NCBI GenBank assembly: GCA_016788685.1
Contig: JAEUSS010000158.1
Location: forward strand, 1-12,495
Length of the DNA: 12,495 nt
Direction: 5' to 3'
From: Prolixibacteraceae bacterium
Lineage (GTDB): Bacteria > Bacteroidota > Bacteroidia > Bacteroidales > Prolixibacteraceae
Shown here: in pieces, positions 1 to 5,888 of the stretch
Position numbering within the stretch: the stretch's first letter is position 1
Layout: the number at the start of each line of letters is the position of its first letter
Position numbers and translations under genes: made by a program
The notes under the pieces: generated by a model
What the model was told of the DNA's origin: nothing
The model's input: the letters and a program-made list of their open reading frames with translations, nothing else
Databases searched by the model: none

Positions 1-90
1 GGTGGCATAGATCACTTTCTGTACCTGATCGGTGAATACATCGCCATCGAGCGATTGTTTGAGCGCGAAGAAGGGGTCTGTCGGGTTCAT
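1..90 (-). CDS. N-terminal fragment of a probable FAD-linked oxidase (lactate/glycolate oxidase type)
   Basis: Reading leftward from the ATG at 90-88, 30 codons are open to the window edge. The peptide begins MNPTDPFFALKQSLDGDVF and ends with TDQVQKVIYAT. The ending resembles the N-terminus of large FAD-binding/(Fe-S)-binding oxidoreductases (GlcD/Dld/YdiJ type), in which a short helix is followed by a 'YATDASxYR' segment before the FAD-binding domain. If so, it would oxidise a 2-hydroxy acid such as lactate or glycolate. The gene is divergent from pta. A TAnnTTTG-like box on the minus strand (104-111) lies only about 14 nt before the start, so it would give an almost leaderless mRNA. That the ORF is real is fairly likely. 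The family call rests on about 10 residues and could be wrong. Confidence 0.55.
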   Translation of the reverse strand, partial: MNPTDPFFALKQSLDGDVFTDQVQKVIYAT

Positions 91-139
91 AGAAAAGTTT
101 TTTCAAAAATAGGCAAATTACCCGGATCGGGGAAGGAGG

Positions 140-153
140 TACAATCGATTGTA
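140..153. promoter_or_regulatory. 14-bp perfect palindrome, candidate operator
   Basis: TACAATCGATTGTA is a perfect inverted repeat with no spacer. It lies in the 213-bp gap between the divergent left-edge gene and pta, about 50 bp from the left gene's start and about 100 bp upstream of the pta promoter box. Its position suits a dimeric repressor or activator site. I cannot assign it to a known regulator. Confidence 0.3.
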
Positions 154-255
154 TGATAATTTGTAACGGTTGCTGGCGTGTCATTTTGTATATGAGATTT
201 ATCAGAACGGGCAATAATTTTCTGAGTTTAAGGGAACACCTCGTCATATTTTGAG

Positions 256-263
256 TACTTTTG
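256..263 (+). promoter_or_regulatory. Candidate -7 promoter box for the pta operon
   Basis: TACTTTTG matches the Bacteroidota -7 consensus TAnnTTTG exactly. It would place the transcription start near 270 and give a leader of about 34 nt before pta. No clean -33 TTTG is seen at the usual 19-21 bp spacing (only TTTA at 227-230, 25 bp away), so the promoter may need an activator or the match may be chance. Confidence 0.45.
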
Positions 264-279
264 TTTCGAATTTTTTACC

Positions 280-297
280 ATGAAGTTTAAACTTTAA
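280..297 (+). other. Five-codon upstream mini-ORF overlapping a 12-bp palindrome
   Basis: ATG at 280 opens a reading frame coding MKFKL and stops at TAA 295-297, six nt before the pta ATG and in the same frame. The palindrome AAGTTTAAACTT (283-294) lies within it. Whether it is translated is unknown. It is recorded because it lies in the predicted short leader of the acetate operon. It might equally be just an AT-rich leader or an operator close to the start site. Confidence 0.2.
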
Positions 298-303
298 ACA
301 GCG

Positions 304-1314
304 ATGGAAATCTTAAAACGTGTCTATCAGAACGCTCAGAAATACCAGAAGACGATTGTTTTACCTGAAGGAGCGGAACCAAGAACCTTACGTGCTACCG
401 AGATTATACTGAAGCAGAAACTGGCTCAGCTTATTCTATTAGGTAATCCGGAAGAAATAAAACTGGCAGCCAAAGAGCTTGAAGTCAGTATTGAAGGAGC
501 TGCAATTGTTGATCCGGCTACAGACCCGCGCAGGGAACTGTATGCAGGACTGATGGTTGAGATCCGTAAAGAAAAAGGGATGACCACAGAGGCCGCTCTT
601 AAGTTATTAAACGATCCGCTGTATTTTGCAGCTTTGATGATCAAAAATGGTGATGCCGACGGTGAACTGGCAGGAGCTGTCAACGCAACAGGCGATGTCC
701 TTCGTCCGGCGTTGCAGTATGTTAAAACTATGCCGGGAGTCAGTGTTGTTTCCGGAGCTTTTCTGATGTTTGTGAACGATCCGCATTTTGGGCATGAGGG
801 CATACTTGTTTTTGCTGATTGTGCGGTAATGCCCGATCCAAACGAACGGCAACTGGCCGAAATTGCAGTAACAACCGCTAAAACAGCCAAAGCTATTGTC
901 GGAATGGATCCCCGTGTTGCCATGCTGAGTTTTTCGACCATGGGAAGCGCCCAGCATCCGTTGGTTGATAAAATGGCTAATGCCACACGCATTGCCCGCG
1001 AATTGGATCCGGAGTTGAAGATTGACGGTGAAATGCAGCTCGATGCGGCCTTAGTTGCCGAAGTCGGAAAGTTAAAAGCTCCGAACAGCGAGGTTGCCGG
1101 ACGTGCCAATATTTTGGTTTTCCCCGGACTGGAGGCAGCCAATATTGGTTACAAGCTGGTGCAACGTCTGGGAAAAGCCGAAGCAGTGGGACCGGTTCTT
1201 CAGGGAATGGCTGCTCCGATCAATGATCTTTCAAGGGGATGTTCGGTGAACGATATCGTTAATATGGTGGCAATTACTGCCAATCAGGCAGCTGCTCTTT
1301 TCGAATCAAAATAA
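304..1314 (+). CDS. pta: Phosphate acetyltransferase
   Basis: Cytoplasmic enzyme converting acetyl-CoA and phosphate to acetyl phosphate and CoA, the first step of the acetate/ATP pathway. At 336 residues it matches the short, single-domain class; the N-terminal regulatory domains of long enterobacterial Pta are absent. Visible family motifs are VLPEGAEPRTLRA (19-31), the FSTMGSAQHP loop (210-219), DGEMQLDAAL (241-250), GRANILVFPGLEAANIGYKL (266-285) and LSRGCSVNDIV (309-319). Ser310, Arg311 and Asp317 fall one position after the Ser309/Arg310/Asp316 catalytic residues of the Methanosarcina enzyme, as I remember that numbering, and Arg134 matches its Arg133. It is the first gene of a three-gene operon ending in ackA. 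The start at 304 gives the expected N-terminus. Phosphate butyryltransferase is a relative, but the motifs and length favour Pta, and a separate Ptb lies downstream. Confidence 0.95.
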   Translation: MEILKRVYQNAQKYQKTIVLPEGAEPRTLRATEIILKQKLAQLILLGNPEEIKLAAKELEVSIEGAAIVDPATDPRRELYAGLMVEIRKEKGMTTEAALKLLNDPLYFAALMIKNGDADGELAGAVNATGDVLRPALQYVKTMPGVSVVSGAFLMFVNDPHFGHEGILVFADCAVMPDPNERQLAEIAVTTAKTAKAIVGMDPRVAMLSFSTMGSAQHPLVDKMANATRIARELDPELKIDGEMQLDAALVAEVGKLKAPNSEVAGRANILVFPGLEAANIGYKLVQRLGKAEAVGPVLQGMAAPINDLSRGCSVNDIVNMVAITANQAAALFESK

Positions 1315-1330
1315 TAACAGATCATACATT

Positions 1331-2314
1331 ATGCCGAGTGAAGTAATTTACGAACCAATTGAAGAATTTGGTTTAAGTAAAAAAGATAGAAGCAAAACAC
1401 TCTTTTCCAAAATCGGGGTGATTGGATGTGGCCTGGTCGGACAGAATATTGCTCGCGTAGCCAGTTTCTACGGAATAGAAGTTGTTTTTATTGAAGTGAG
1501 TGAAGATAAAATCAGGGAAGCCTACAAAAACATTGAAAAACTGCTTGACGAGCGGATTGAGCACTGGGGAATTACTCAGGGGGAAAAGCGCGCAAGCCTT
1601 TCAAGAATTAAAGGTTCTCTTGATTACAAAGACCTGAAAGGGTGTGATTTCGTGATTGAAGCTATTCGTGCTGTCGATCGTGGCGGAAAAATCAAGGAAA
1701 GAAAAGAAATTTTTCATAAAGTAGAAGAAGTCGTTGACCGGGATTGCATCATTGCAACCAATTCAACCACTATCGTCATTACCGAACTGGCCTCCGATCT
1801 GCAGTATCGCGACCGTTGTGTCAGTATGCATTTCTTTGTCAATTCGCAGGAAGCCCGTATTGTAGAAGTGGTCCGGGGACTGTATACCACCGACGAATCG
1901 TACCAGAAAGTGTGCAAGTTTGTTACCCTGATCAACCGCAAGATTGTTCCTGTTCAGGAGTCGGCAGGCTTGGTAAGCGTCCGCATGTTTGTGGTTGTGC
2001 TGAACGAAGCCTGTGAAATACTGATGGAAGGAATTTCAACCATCGACGACATTGACCAGACAATGAAAATTGGGCTGGGTATGAGGCTCGGCGTTTTTGA
2101 GGTTGCCGATAAAATGGGCCTCGACAAGATTATTCGTTGGATGGAAAACATCTACAATGAGTTTGGCGATATCCGCTACAAGCCTAATCCATACCTCCGC
2201 AAGCTGGTTCGGGCCAAACATTTGGGTATCGAATCCGGAGAAGGATTCTACAAGTACGACGAGCACGGAAAAAAAGTGGTCAGAGATACTGATTCGAATC
2301 AGTGTTATAATTAA
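1331..2314 (+). CDS. Divergent 3-hydroxyacyl-CoA dehydrogenase (3-hydroxybutyryl-CoA dehydrogenase-like)
   Basis: A 327-residue member of the NAD-dependent 3-hydroxyacyl-CoA dehydrogenase family, which interconverts 3-hydroxyacyl-CoA and 3-ketoacyl-CoA. The Rossmann motif IGCGLVGQNIA (31-41) and IATNSTTIVITELA (141-154) are clear. The C-terminal domain (about 208-309) keeps the family pattern, including IDDIDQTMKIGLGMRLG (238-254) and the closing GEGFYKYD (303-310). By alignment to the human enzyme as I recall it, the catalytic His (H167) and Glu (E179) and the hydroxyl residue (T146) are kept. The usual HFFNP reads HFFVN, and the active-site Asn of GFIVNRL is Val217. The N-terminus carries about 26 extra residues before the first beta strand. 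It sits 16 nt after pta and 15 nt before ackA, so all three are probably cotranscribed. It may be a functional paralogue with an altered substrate. Full textbook activity should not be assumed. Confidence 0.82.
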   Translation: MPSEVIYEPIEEFGLSKKDRSKTLFSKIGVIGCGLVGQNIARVASFYGIEVVFIEVSEDKIREAYKNIEKLLDERIEHWGITQGEKRASLSRIKGSLDYKDLKGCDFVIEAIRAVDRGGKIKERKEIFHKVEEVVDRDCIIATNSTTIVITELASDLQYRDRCVSMHFFVNSQEARIVEVVRGLYTTDESYQKVCKFVTLINRKIVPVQESAGLVSVRMFVVVLNEACEILMEGISTIDDIDQTMKIGLGMRLGVFEVADKMGLDKIIRWMENIYNEFGDIRYKPNPYLRKLVRAKHLGIESGEGFYKYDEHGKKVVRDTDSNQCYN

Positions 2315-2329
2315 ATAAAACGAAATAGA

Positions 2330-3538
2330 ATGAAAATTCTGGTTTTAAACTGCGGTAGCAGTTCCATCAAATATCAGCTTTTTAACATGACCGACCGTTC
2401 AGTTATTGCAAAGGGTGGCGTTGAAAAGTTGGGCATGAAGGGCAGCTTTCTGAAACATGTCCGTCAGGACGGTCAGGCAGTTGTCTTTGAAGGTGAGATC
2501 CTGGATCATAAAGTAGGAATTGAATACATTCTGGGGGTATTGACCAGCGAAAAACACGGCTGTATCAAGGGCCTTGAAGAGCTGGATGCCGTTGGTCACC
2601 GGGTAGTTCATGGCGGCGAGCGCTTCAATTCAAGTGCTTTGCTGACTGACGAGATTTTAGCCGAAGTCACCAAGTGTATTGATATTGCTCCTCTTCACAA
2701 CCCGCCGAACCTCAAAGGAATAAGGGCGATGGAAGAACTGATTCCCGGAATTCCGCAGGTCGGGGTTTTTGATACTGCTTTCCATCAGACGATGGAGCCT
2801 AAAGCCTACATGTACGGAATTCCGTATGTACTCTATAAAAAATATGGTATCCGTCGGTATGGTTTCCACGGAACCAGCCACCGTTACGTGAGCAAACGTG
2901 CCTGTGAGTTGCTGGGTGTCGATTATCAGACCCAGAAGATTATTTCCTGTCATTTAGGGAACGGAGCTTCGGTTGCAGCCATTAAGAACGGGAAAGCGGT
3001 TGACACATCGATGGGGTTTACTCCAATCGAAGGATTGGTGATGGGAACCCGTTGCGGCGATTTGGATGTAGGAGTGGTGCATTACATCATGGAAAAAGAA
3101 GAAATCGGGATACGGTCGGCCAGCACGCTGTTTAACAAACACGCGGGGATGTTGGGTATCTCCGGAGTTTCGTCGGATATGCGCGAGATTGAAACTGCTA
3201 AGGCAAATGGTAATGAAAGAGCCAAACTGGCGCTTGATATGTACAATTACCGGGTTAAAAAATACATCGGTTCATACATTGCCGGTATGGGGGGCCTTGA
3301 TATTCTGATTATGACCGGCGGAATCGGCGAGAATGCTGACACTACCCGCGAAGGTGTATTGAGTGATCTGGATTTTTTGGGAGTTTCTCTTGATGTTCAG
3401 AAGAATAAAGGCTTCCGGAGCGAAGGTATTATCAGTACTCCGGAATCGAAAGTGAAAATAATTGTCGTTCCTACTGACGAGGAATTAATGATTGCTCTGG
3501 ATACGGAAGAAATCGTTTTTAGCCGTAATAAATCGTAG
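2330..3538 (+). CDS. ackA: Acetate kinase
   Basis: Transfers phosphate from acetyl phosphate to ADP, giving acetate and ATP; this completes the pathway started by Pta. The 402-residue length is typical. The phosphate-binding start MKILVLNCGSSS, HRVVHGGE (90-97), GFHGTSHRYV (178-187), HLGNGASV (208-215), GTRCGDLD (239-246) and the glycine-rich TGGIGEN (329-335) are all present. The catalytic residues as I recall them for the Methanosarcina enzyme fall at identical numbers: Asn7, Arg91, His123, Asp148, His180, Arg241 and Glu384. The enzyme should therefore be fully active. It is the last gene of the operon, 15 nt after the dehydrogenase, with a strong terminator 21 nt downstream. The upstream sequence is AT-rich without a clear Shine-Dalgarno, as is usual in Bacteroidota. 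Confidence 0.97.
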   Translation: MKILVLNCGSSSIKYQLFNMTDRSVIAKGGVEKLGMKGSFLKHVRQDGQAVVFEGEILDHKVGIEYILGVLTSEKHGCIKGLEELDAVGHRVVHGGERFNSSALLTDEILAEVTKCIDIAPLHNPPNLKGIRAMEELIPGIPQVGVFDTAFHQTMEPKAYMYGIPYVLYKKYGIRRYGFHGTSHRYVSKRACELLGVDYQTQKIISCHLGNGASVAAIKNGKAVDTSMGFTPIEGLVMGTRCGDLDVGVVHYIMEKEEIGIRSASTLFNKHAGMLGISGVSSDMREIETAKANGNERAKLALDMYNYRVKKYIGSYIAGMGGLDILIMTGGIGENADTTREGVLSDLDFLGVSLDVQKNKGFRSEGIISTPESKVKIIVVPTDEELMIALDTEEIVFSRNKS

Positions 3539-3559
3539 GTTCTGATTGAAAGCAATAAG

Positions 3560-3601
3560 AAGCCGGATCATTGCAGGATGTAACCTGTTGTGATCCGGCT
3601 T
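3560..3601. terminator. Bidirectional intrinsic terminator after ackA
   Basis: The arms AAGCCGGATCA (3560-3570) and TGATCCGGCTT (3591-3601) pair perfectly over 11 bp. An inner CAGG/CCTG hairpin sits in the loop. A T-rich run follows on the + strand (ttaatttattt). It lies between ackA and the convergent gene ending at 3610, so it can serve both, more strongly for ackA. Confidence 0.85.
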
Positions 3602-3609
3602 TAATTTAT

Positions 3610-4398
3610 TTACCTGGCCATCATTTCCAGTCTGGCCATTTTTACTTCTTTCCAGATTCTGGTTTTAAGCCCCTCTCTCACTGCCAGTTGTGTGGTCAAG
3701 TCCATTTCTCCGCCCGAACCTTCCATAAATGCCGCTAACTGAGCAACATCTTTATACATGCTGAAGGTGATGTGGCTGCCGTAAGCTTCACTCCCCGAAG
3801 GTAAAATCGCACGAAGCAGTCCCCAGGTTCCTTTTTTTCCTGTGTTTACCATATCCTGATGCCAGGGTTTAAAAATTTCCGATTCAGCTTTTTCGTAACT
3901 GTCGTCTACTTGTTTCATGATATCCAGGGTAACCATTGTACCAATTTTCATCTGAAAGTCATCTTTGGTTTTGTCAACCTCTTTAAAAAGAACCTGATTG
4001 GCCATATCCCTTGATTTTACCGTTTTATCGAGCATGGCAGACAGTTCTGCTTCAGTTTTATCCGGATACGCTTTTTTTGCATAATTCATAACATCCAGTG
4101 AACCAATTGCCTGAAGCATGTTCTGAAGACTGGAGAAAAGTGTAACCGTCAGATATTGGGAACCTTGTTTGGTTCCGGATGGAGATAACGACCAGAGATC
4201 CCATCCCAGAATGGTTTTGTCGGCAACCCGTTGTTTGTGAATTCCTGACCAGAATTCTTCAACCTGCATATAATCAGACCCATTTTCGTCGTTGACCTGC
4301 ATAAACTCAAACAGCAGGTACAGCTGCGAAGGTGTGTTTTGAGCTTTCAGGCTAAAACTCAATAAAATCATCAGACCTAATGTTAAAACTTTTTTCAT
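3610..4398 (-). CDS. Secreted two-repeat protein of unknown function
   Basis: A 262-residue protein with a clear signal peptide: MKKVLTLGLMILLSFSLKAQ, with cleavage expected after the final Ala or Gln. There is no Cys at the cleavage site, so it is probably periplasmic or exported rather than a lipoprotein. The mature part contains two related segments, about 26-98 and 153-225. Each has a beta-like start, an acidic helix ending in a conserved His (H54, H180), an aromatic strand (ILGWDLWSL and GTWGLLRAI), then PSG (73-75, 200-202), and a final strand plus helix (YLTVTLFSSLQNMLQA and HITFSMYKDVAQLAAF). This suggests a duplicated ferredoxin-like (dimeric alpha/beta barrel) fold; that part is inference. 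A charged linker (about 111-150) joins the repeats. I do not recognise a named family or catalytic motif. It is convergent with ackA and divergent from ptb, alone in its transcription unit. Confidence 0.75.
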   Translation of the reverse strand: MKKVLTLGLMILLSFSLKAQNTPSQLYLLFEFMQVNDENGSDYMQVEEFWSGIHKQRVADKTILGWDLWSLSPSGTKQGSQYLTVTLFSSLQNMLQAIGSLDVMNYAKKAYPDKTEAELSAMLDKTVKSRDMANQVLFKEVDKTKDDFQMKIGTMVTLDIMKQVDDSYEKAESEIFKPWHQDMVNTGKKGTWGLLRAILPSGSEAYGSHITFSMYKDVAQLAAFMEGSGGEMDLTTQLAVREGLKTRIWKEVKMARLEMMAR

Positions 4399-4666
4399 CG
4401 GTTTCGTTTTTTTGATTGTTCATAATTGAAACACATTTATTCAATCTCCGGAAAAGAAGACTGAACTCAGTAACAGACTGATCGAACGAAATTTCTTGTG
4501 ACGGTGAGACCAGCTCACCATTATTTTGATTTAACCCCGGAGGGAGGTTCTTTGAAGTTTTGTGTCTTATTTGCGCTGAATAACAGTGTTATGTGTCGTT
4601 GTAAGGGTTTGAATGCTGATATATACGGCTGTACGATACAAATTCAATTTAGTTATTATTTAAAGA

Positions 4667-4674
4667 TATTTTTG
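4667..4674 (+). promoter_or_regulatory. Candidate -7 promoter box in the ptb upstream region
   Basis: TATTTTTG matches TAnnTTTG exactly and would start transcription near 4681, about 290 nt before ptb and just before the two hairpins. No -33 TTG at proper spacing was found. In such an AT-rich region a chance match is possible. Confidence 0.35.
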
Positions 4675-4700
4675 TCTTAATTTATTTCAGGGAGAGGAGT

Positions 4701-4754
4701 TCTGATTCTTTTTTTTGACCGGCAACGGCGTTTGGACAGAATCGGATTTTTTTT
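4701..4754 (+). terminator. Terminator-like hairpin in the ptb leader
   Basis: TCTGATTC (4701-4708) pairs with GAATCGGA (4739-4746), 8 bp with one G-U, and is followed directly by eight T (4747-4754). The 30-nt loop contains CCG-GCAA-CGG, a GNRA-capped mini-stem. A second copy of GAATCGG (4761-4767) could pair with the same 5' arm and displace the terminator, as in an attenuator. No protein or ligand site is recognised. Confidence 0.4.
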
Positions 4755-4768
4755 GAATGCGAATCGGG

Positions 4769-4793
4769 AAACAGCAAATTGTCACTGTTTTTT
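4769..4793 (+). terminator. Second weak terminator-like hairpin in the ptb leader
   Basis: AAACAG (4769-4774) pairs with CTGTTT (4785-4790) over a 10-nt loop, followed by three more T. The stem is short and AT-rich, so it is weak alone. Its position 15 bp after the previous hairpin suggests a tandem stop for a short transcript. Confidence 0.25.
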
Positions 4794-4973
4794 CATGCTG
4801 ACCGGTGATTTAATAGTAAACTTCTTTTCACGTGAACGTATTGAAATCTCCGCTGTTAAATAACATCGAACCTTTTGTTTTTCTTTGGTTTAAAAACATT
4901 TTCTGTTGTTGACCTTTGTTATGTATTTATCAGCCCCGAAATGGTAATTTTATCGGCTTATTAATTCTGATGT

Positions 4974-5879
4974 ATGGAACTTAAAAATTTAGCCAATCTG
5001 TTTGAATATGCTAAAACCGCAGAAAAGCGGACGTTGGTGGCCGTAAATGCAGTTGATGTGCATAGTCTGGAGGCAATTGCAGAAGCGGTAAGGTTAGGAA
5101 TGGTTTCGGCTGTTGTAACCGGAAATCCGGAGCAAATCCGGAGTCAATGTAAAAAACTTCGGATCGATGAGCAGTTTTTACGGATTGTTCCGGCAGAAAC
5201 GGAAGAAGAGGCAGCAAGGCTGGGCACACAGCTGGTAAAAGAAACTCCGGGAAGCATTTTGATGAAAGGGCTGATCAGCAGTGATAAGTTTATGCGCGCC
5301 ATACTCAATAAAGAAGTTGCATTGGTGCCTAAAGGCGGAGTACTGAGCCACGTTTCGGTGATTGATAATCCGAATTATCATAAATTGCTGATCGTCAGTG
5401 ATGTGGCAATTATTCCGTATCCTACTGTCGTTCAGAAAATTGCCATGACTCAATACCTGAAGCAGATGGCTCTGAATTTGGGCATTTCCAGGCCGAAAAT
5501 AGCGTTGATTGCACCGACGGAACAGGTTCTCCCGTCGTTGGTTTCGTGTACTGATGCGGTTGAGGTGATGAAAGCTGCTGAGAACGGACAGTTTGATCCG
5601 GCCATTGTTTTTGGGCCTATGGCTTTGGATGTGGCGATCGATCCGGAATCGGCAAAAATCAAAAATATAACTTCGGAAGTAGCCGGTGATGCCGACTGTC
5701 TGCTTTTCCCGAATATTGATGCCGGAAATGTCTTTTATAAAACGAATACCAAATTGTGTGGTGCCGATCAGGCTGCGGTAGTAATGGGCGCTGCGGTACC
5801 TGTCGTTTTGTCGTCGCGGGGCGACAGCATTCAAACCAAACTGAACTCTATTGTACTTGCAGCGTTGTTAAGCAAATAA
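4974..5879 (+). CDS. ptb: Phosphate butyryltransferase
   Basis: Converts butyryl-CoA (or branched acyl-CoAs such as isobutyryl-CoA) and phosphate to the acyl phosphate and CoA. The 301-residue length fits Ptb and is shorter than Pta. Family signs are the VVTGNPEQI segment (47-55), the MKGLISSDKFMRAIL block (97-111), LSHVSVIDNPNYHKLLIVSD (124-143), EVAGDADCLLFPNIDAGNVF (235-254) and VVLSSRGDS (277-285). In the last of these, Ser281, Arg282 and Asp284 mark the active-site loop shared with Pta. A Ptb rather than Pta assignment is supported by these motifs and by the butyrate kinase 9 nt downstream. An out-of-frame ATG at 4970 opens a four-codon frame overlapping this start; 4974 is chosen because it gives the family N-terminus. 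Chain-length specificity cannot be read from sequence alone. Confidence 0.92.
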   Translation: MELKNLANLFEYAKTAEKRTLVAVNAVDVHSLEAIAEAVRLGMVSAVVTGNPEQIRSQCKKLRIDEQFLRIVPAETEEEAARLGTQLVKETPGSILMKGLISSDKFMRAILNKEVALVPKGGVLSHVSVIDNPNYHKLLIVSDVAIIPYPTVVQKIAMTQYLKQMALNLGISRPKIALIAPTEQVLPSLVSCTDAVEVMKAAENGQFDPAIVFGPMALDVAIDPESAKIKNITSEVAGDADCLLFPNIDAGNVFYKTNTKLCGADQAAVVMGAAVPVVLSSRGDSIQTKLNSIVLAALLSK

Positions 5880-5888
5880 AATTTTCTC

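Larger units (their letters stand above)
4399..4973. other. 575-bp divergent intergenic region upstream of ptb
   Basis: No convincing gene is seen here. The region holds a perfect GGTGAG/CTCACC hairpin with a 5-nt loop (4503-4519), a TAACA-G-TGTTA palindrome (4581-4591), a -7 promoter box (4667-4674) and two terminator-like hairpins (4701-4754 and 4769-4793). The last 180 bp before ptb are AT-rich. A TAATTTTA near 4944 is one base off the -7 consensus and could be a closer ptb promoter. A frame starting with GTG at 4498 codes 60 residues but looks like chance. Confidence 0.5.

Noticed and set aside
426..1142. 238-codon open frame on the minus strand inside pta
   Set aside because: Fully antisense to a clearly conserved enzyme gene; composition rich in Ser/Ala/Thr as expected from a shadow frame, with no recognisable domain.
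4498..4680. 60-codon open frame with a GTG start in the gap before ptb
   Set aside because: No recognisable family, no ribosome-binding site, and it spans a hairpin, a palindrome and the -7 box; more likely noncoding.
5178..5834. 218-codon open frame on the minus strand inside ptb
   Set aside because: Antisense shadow of ptb; Arg/His/Asn-rich low-quality translation with no family signature.
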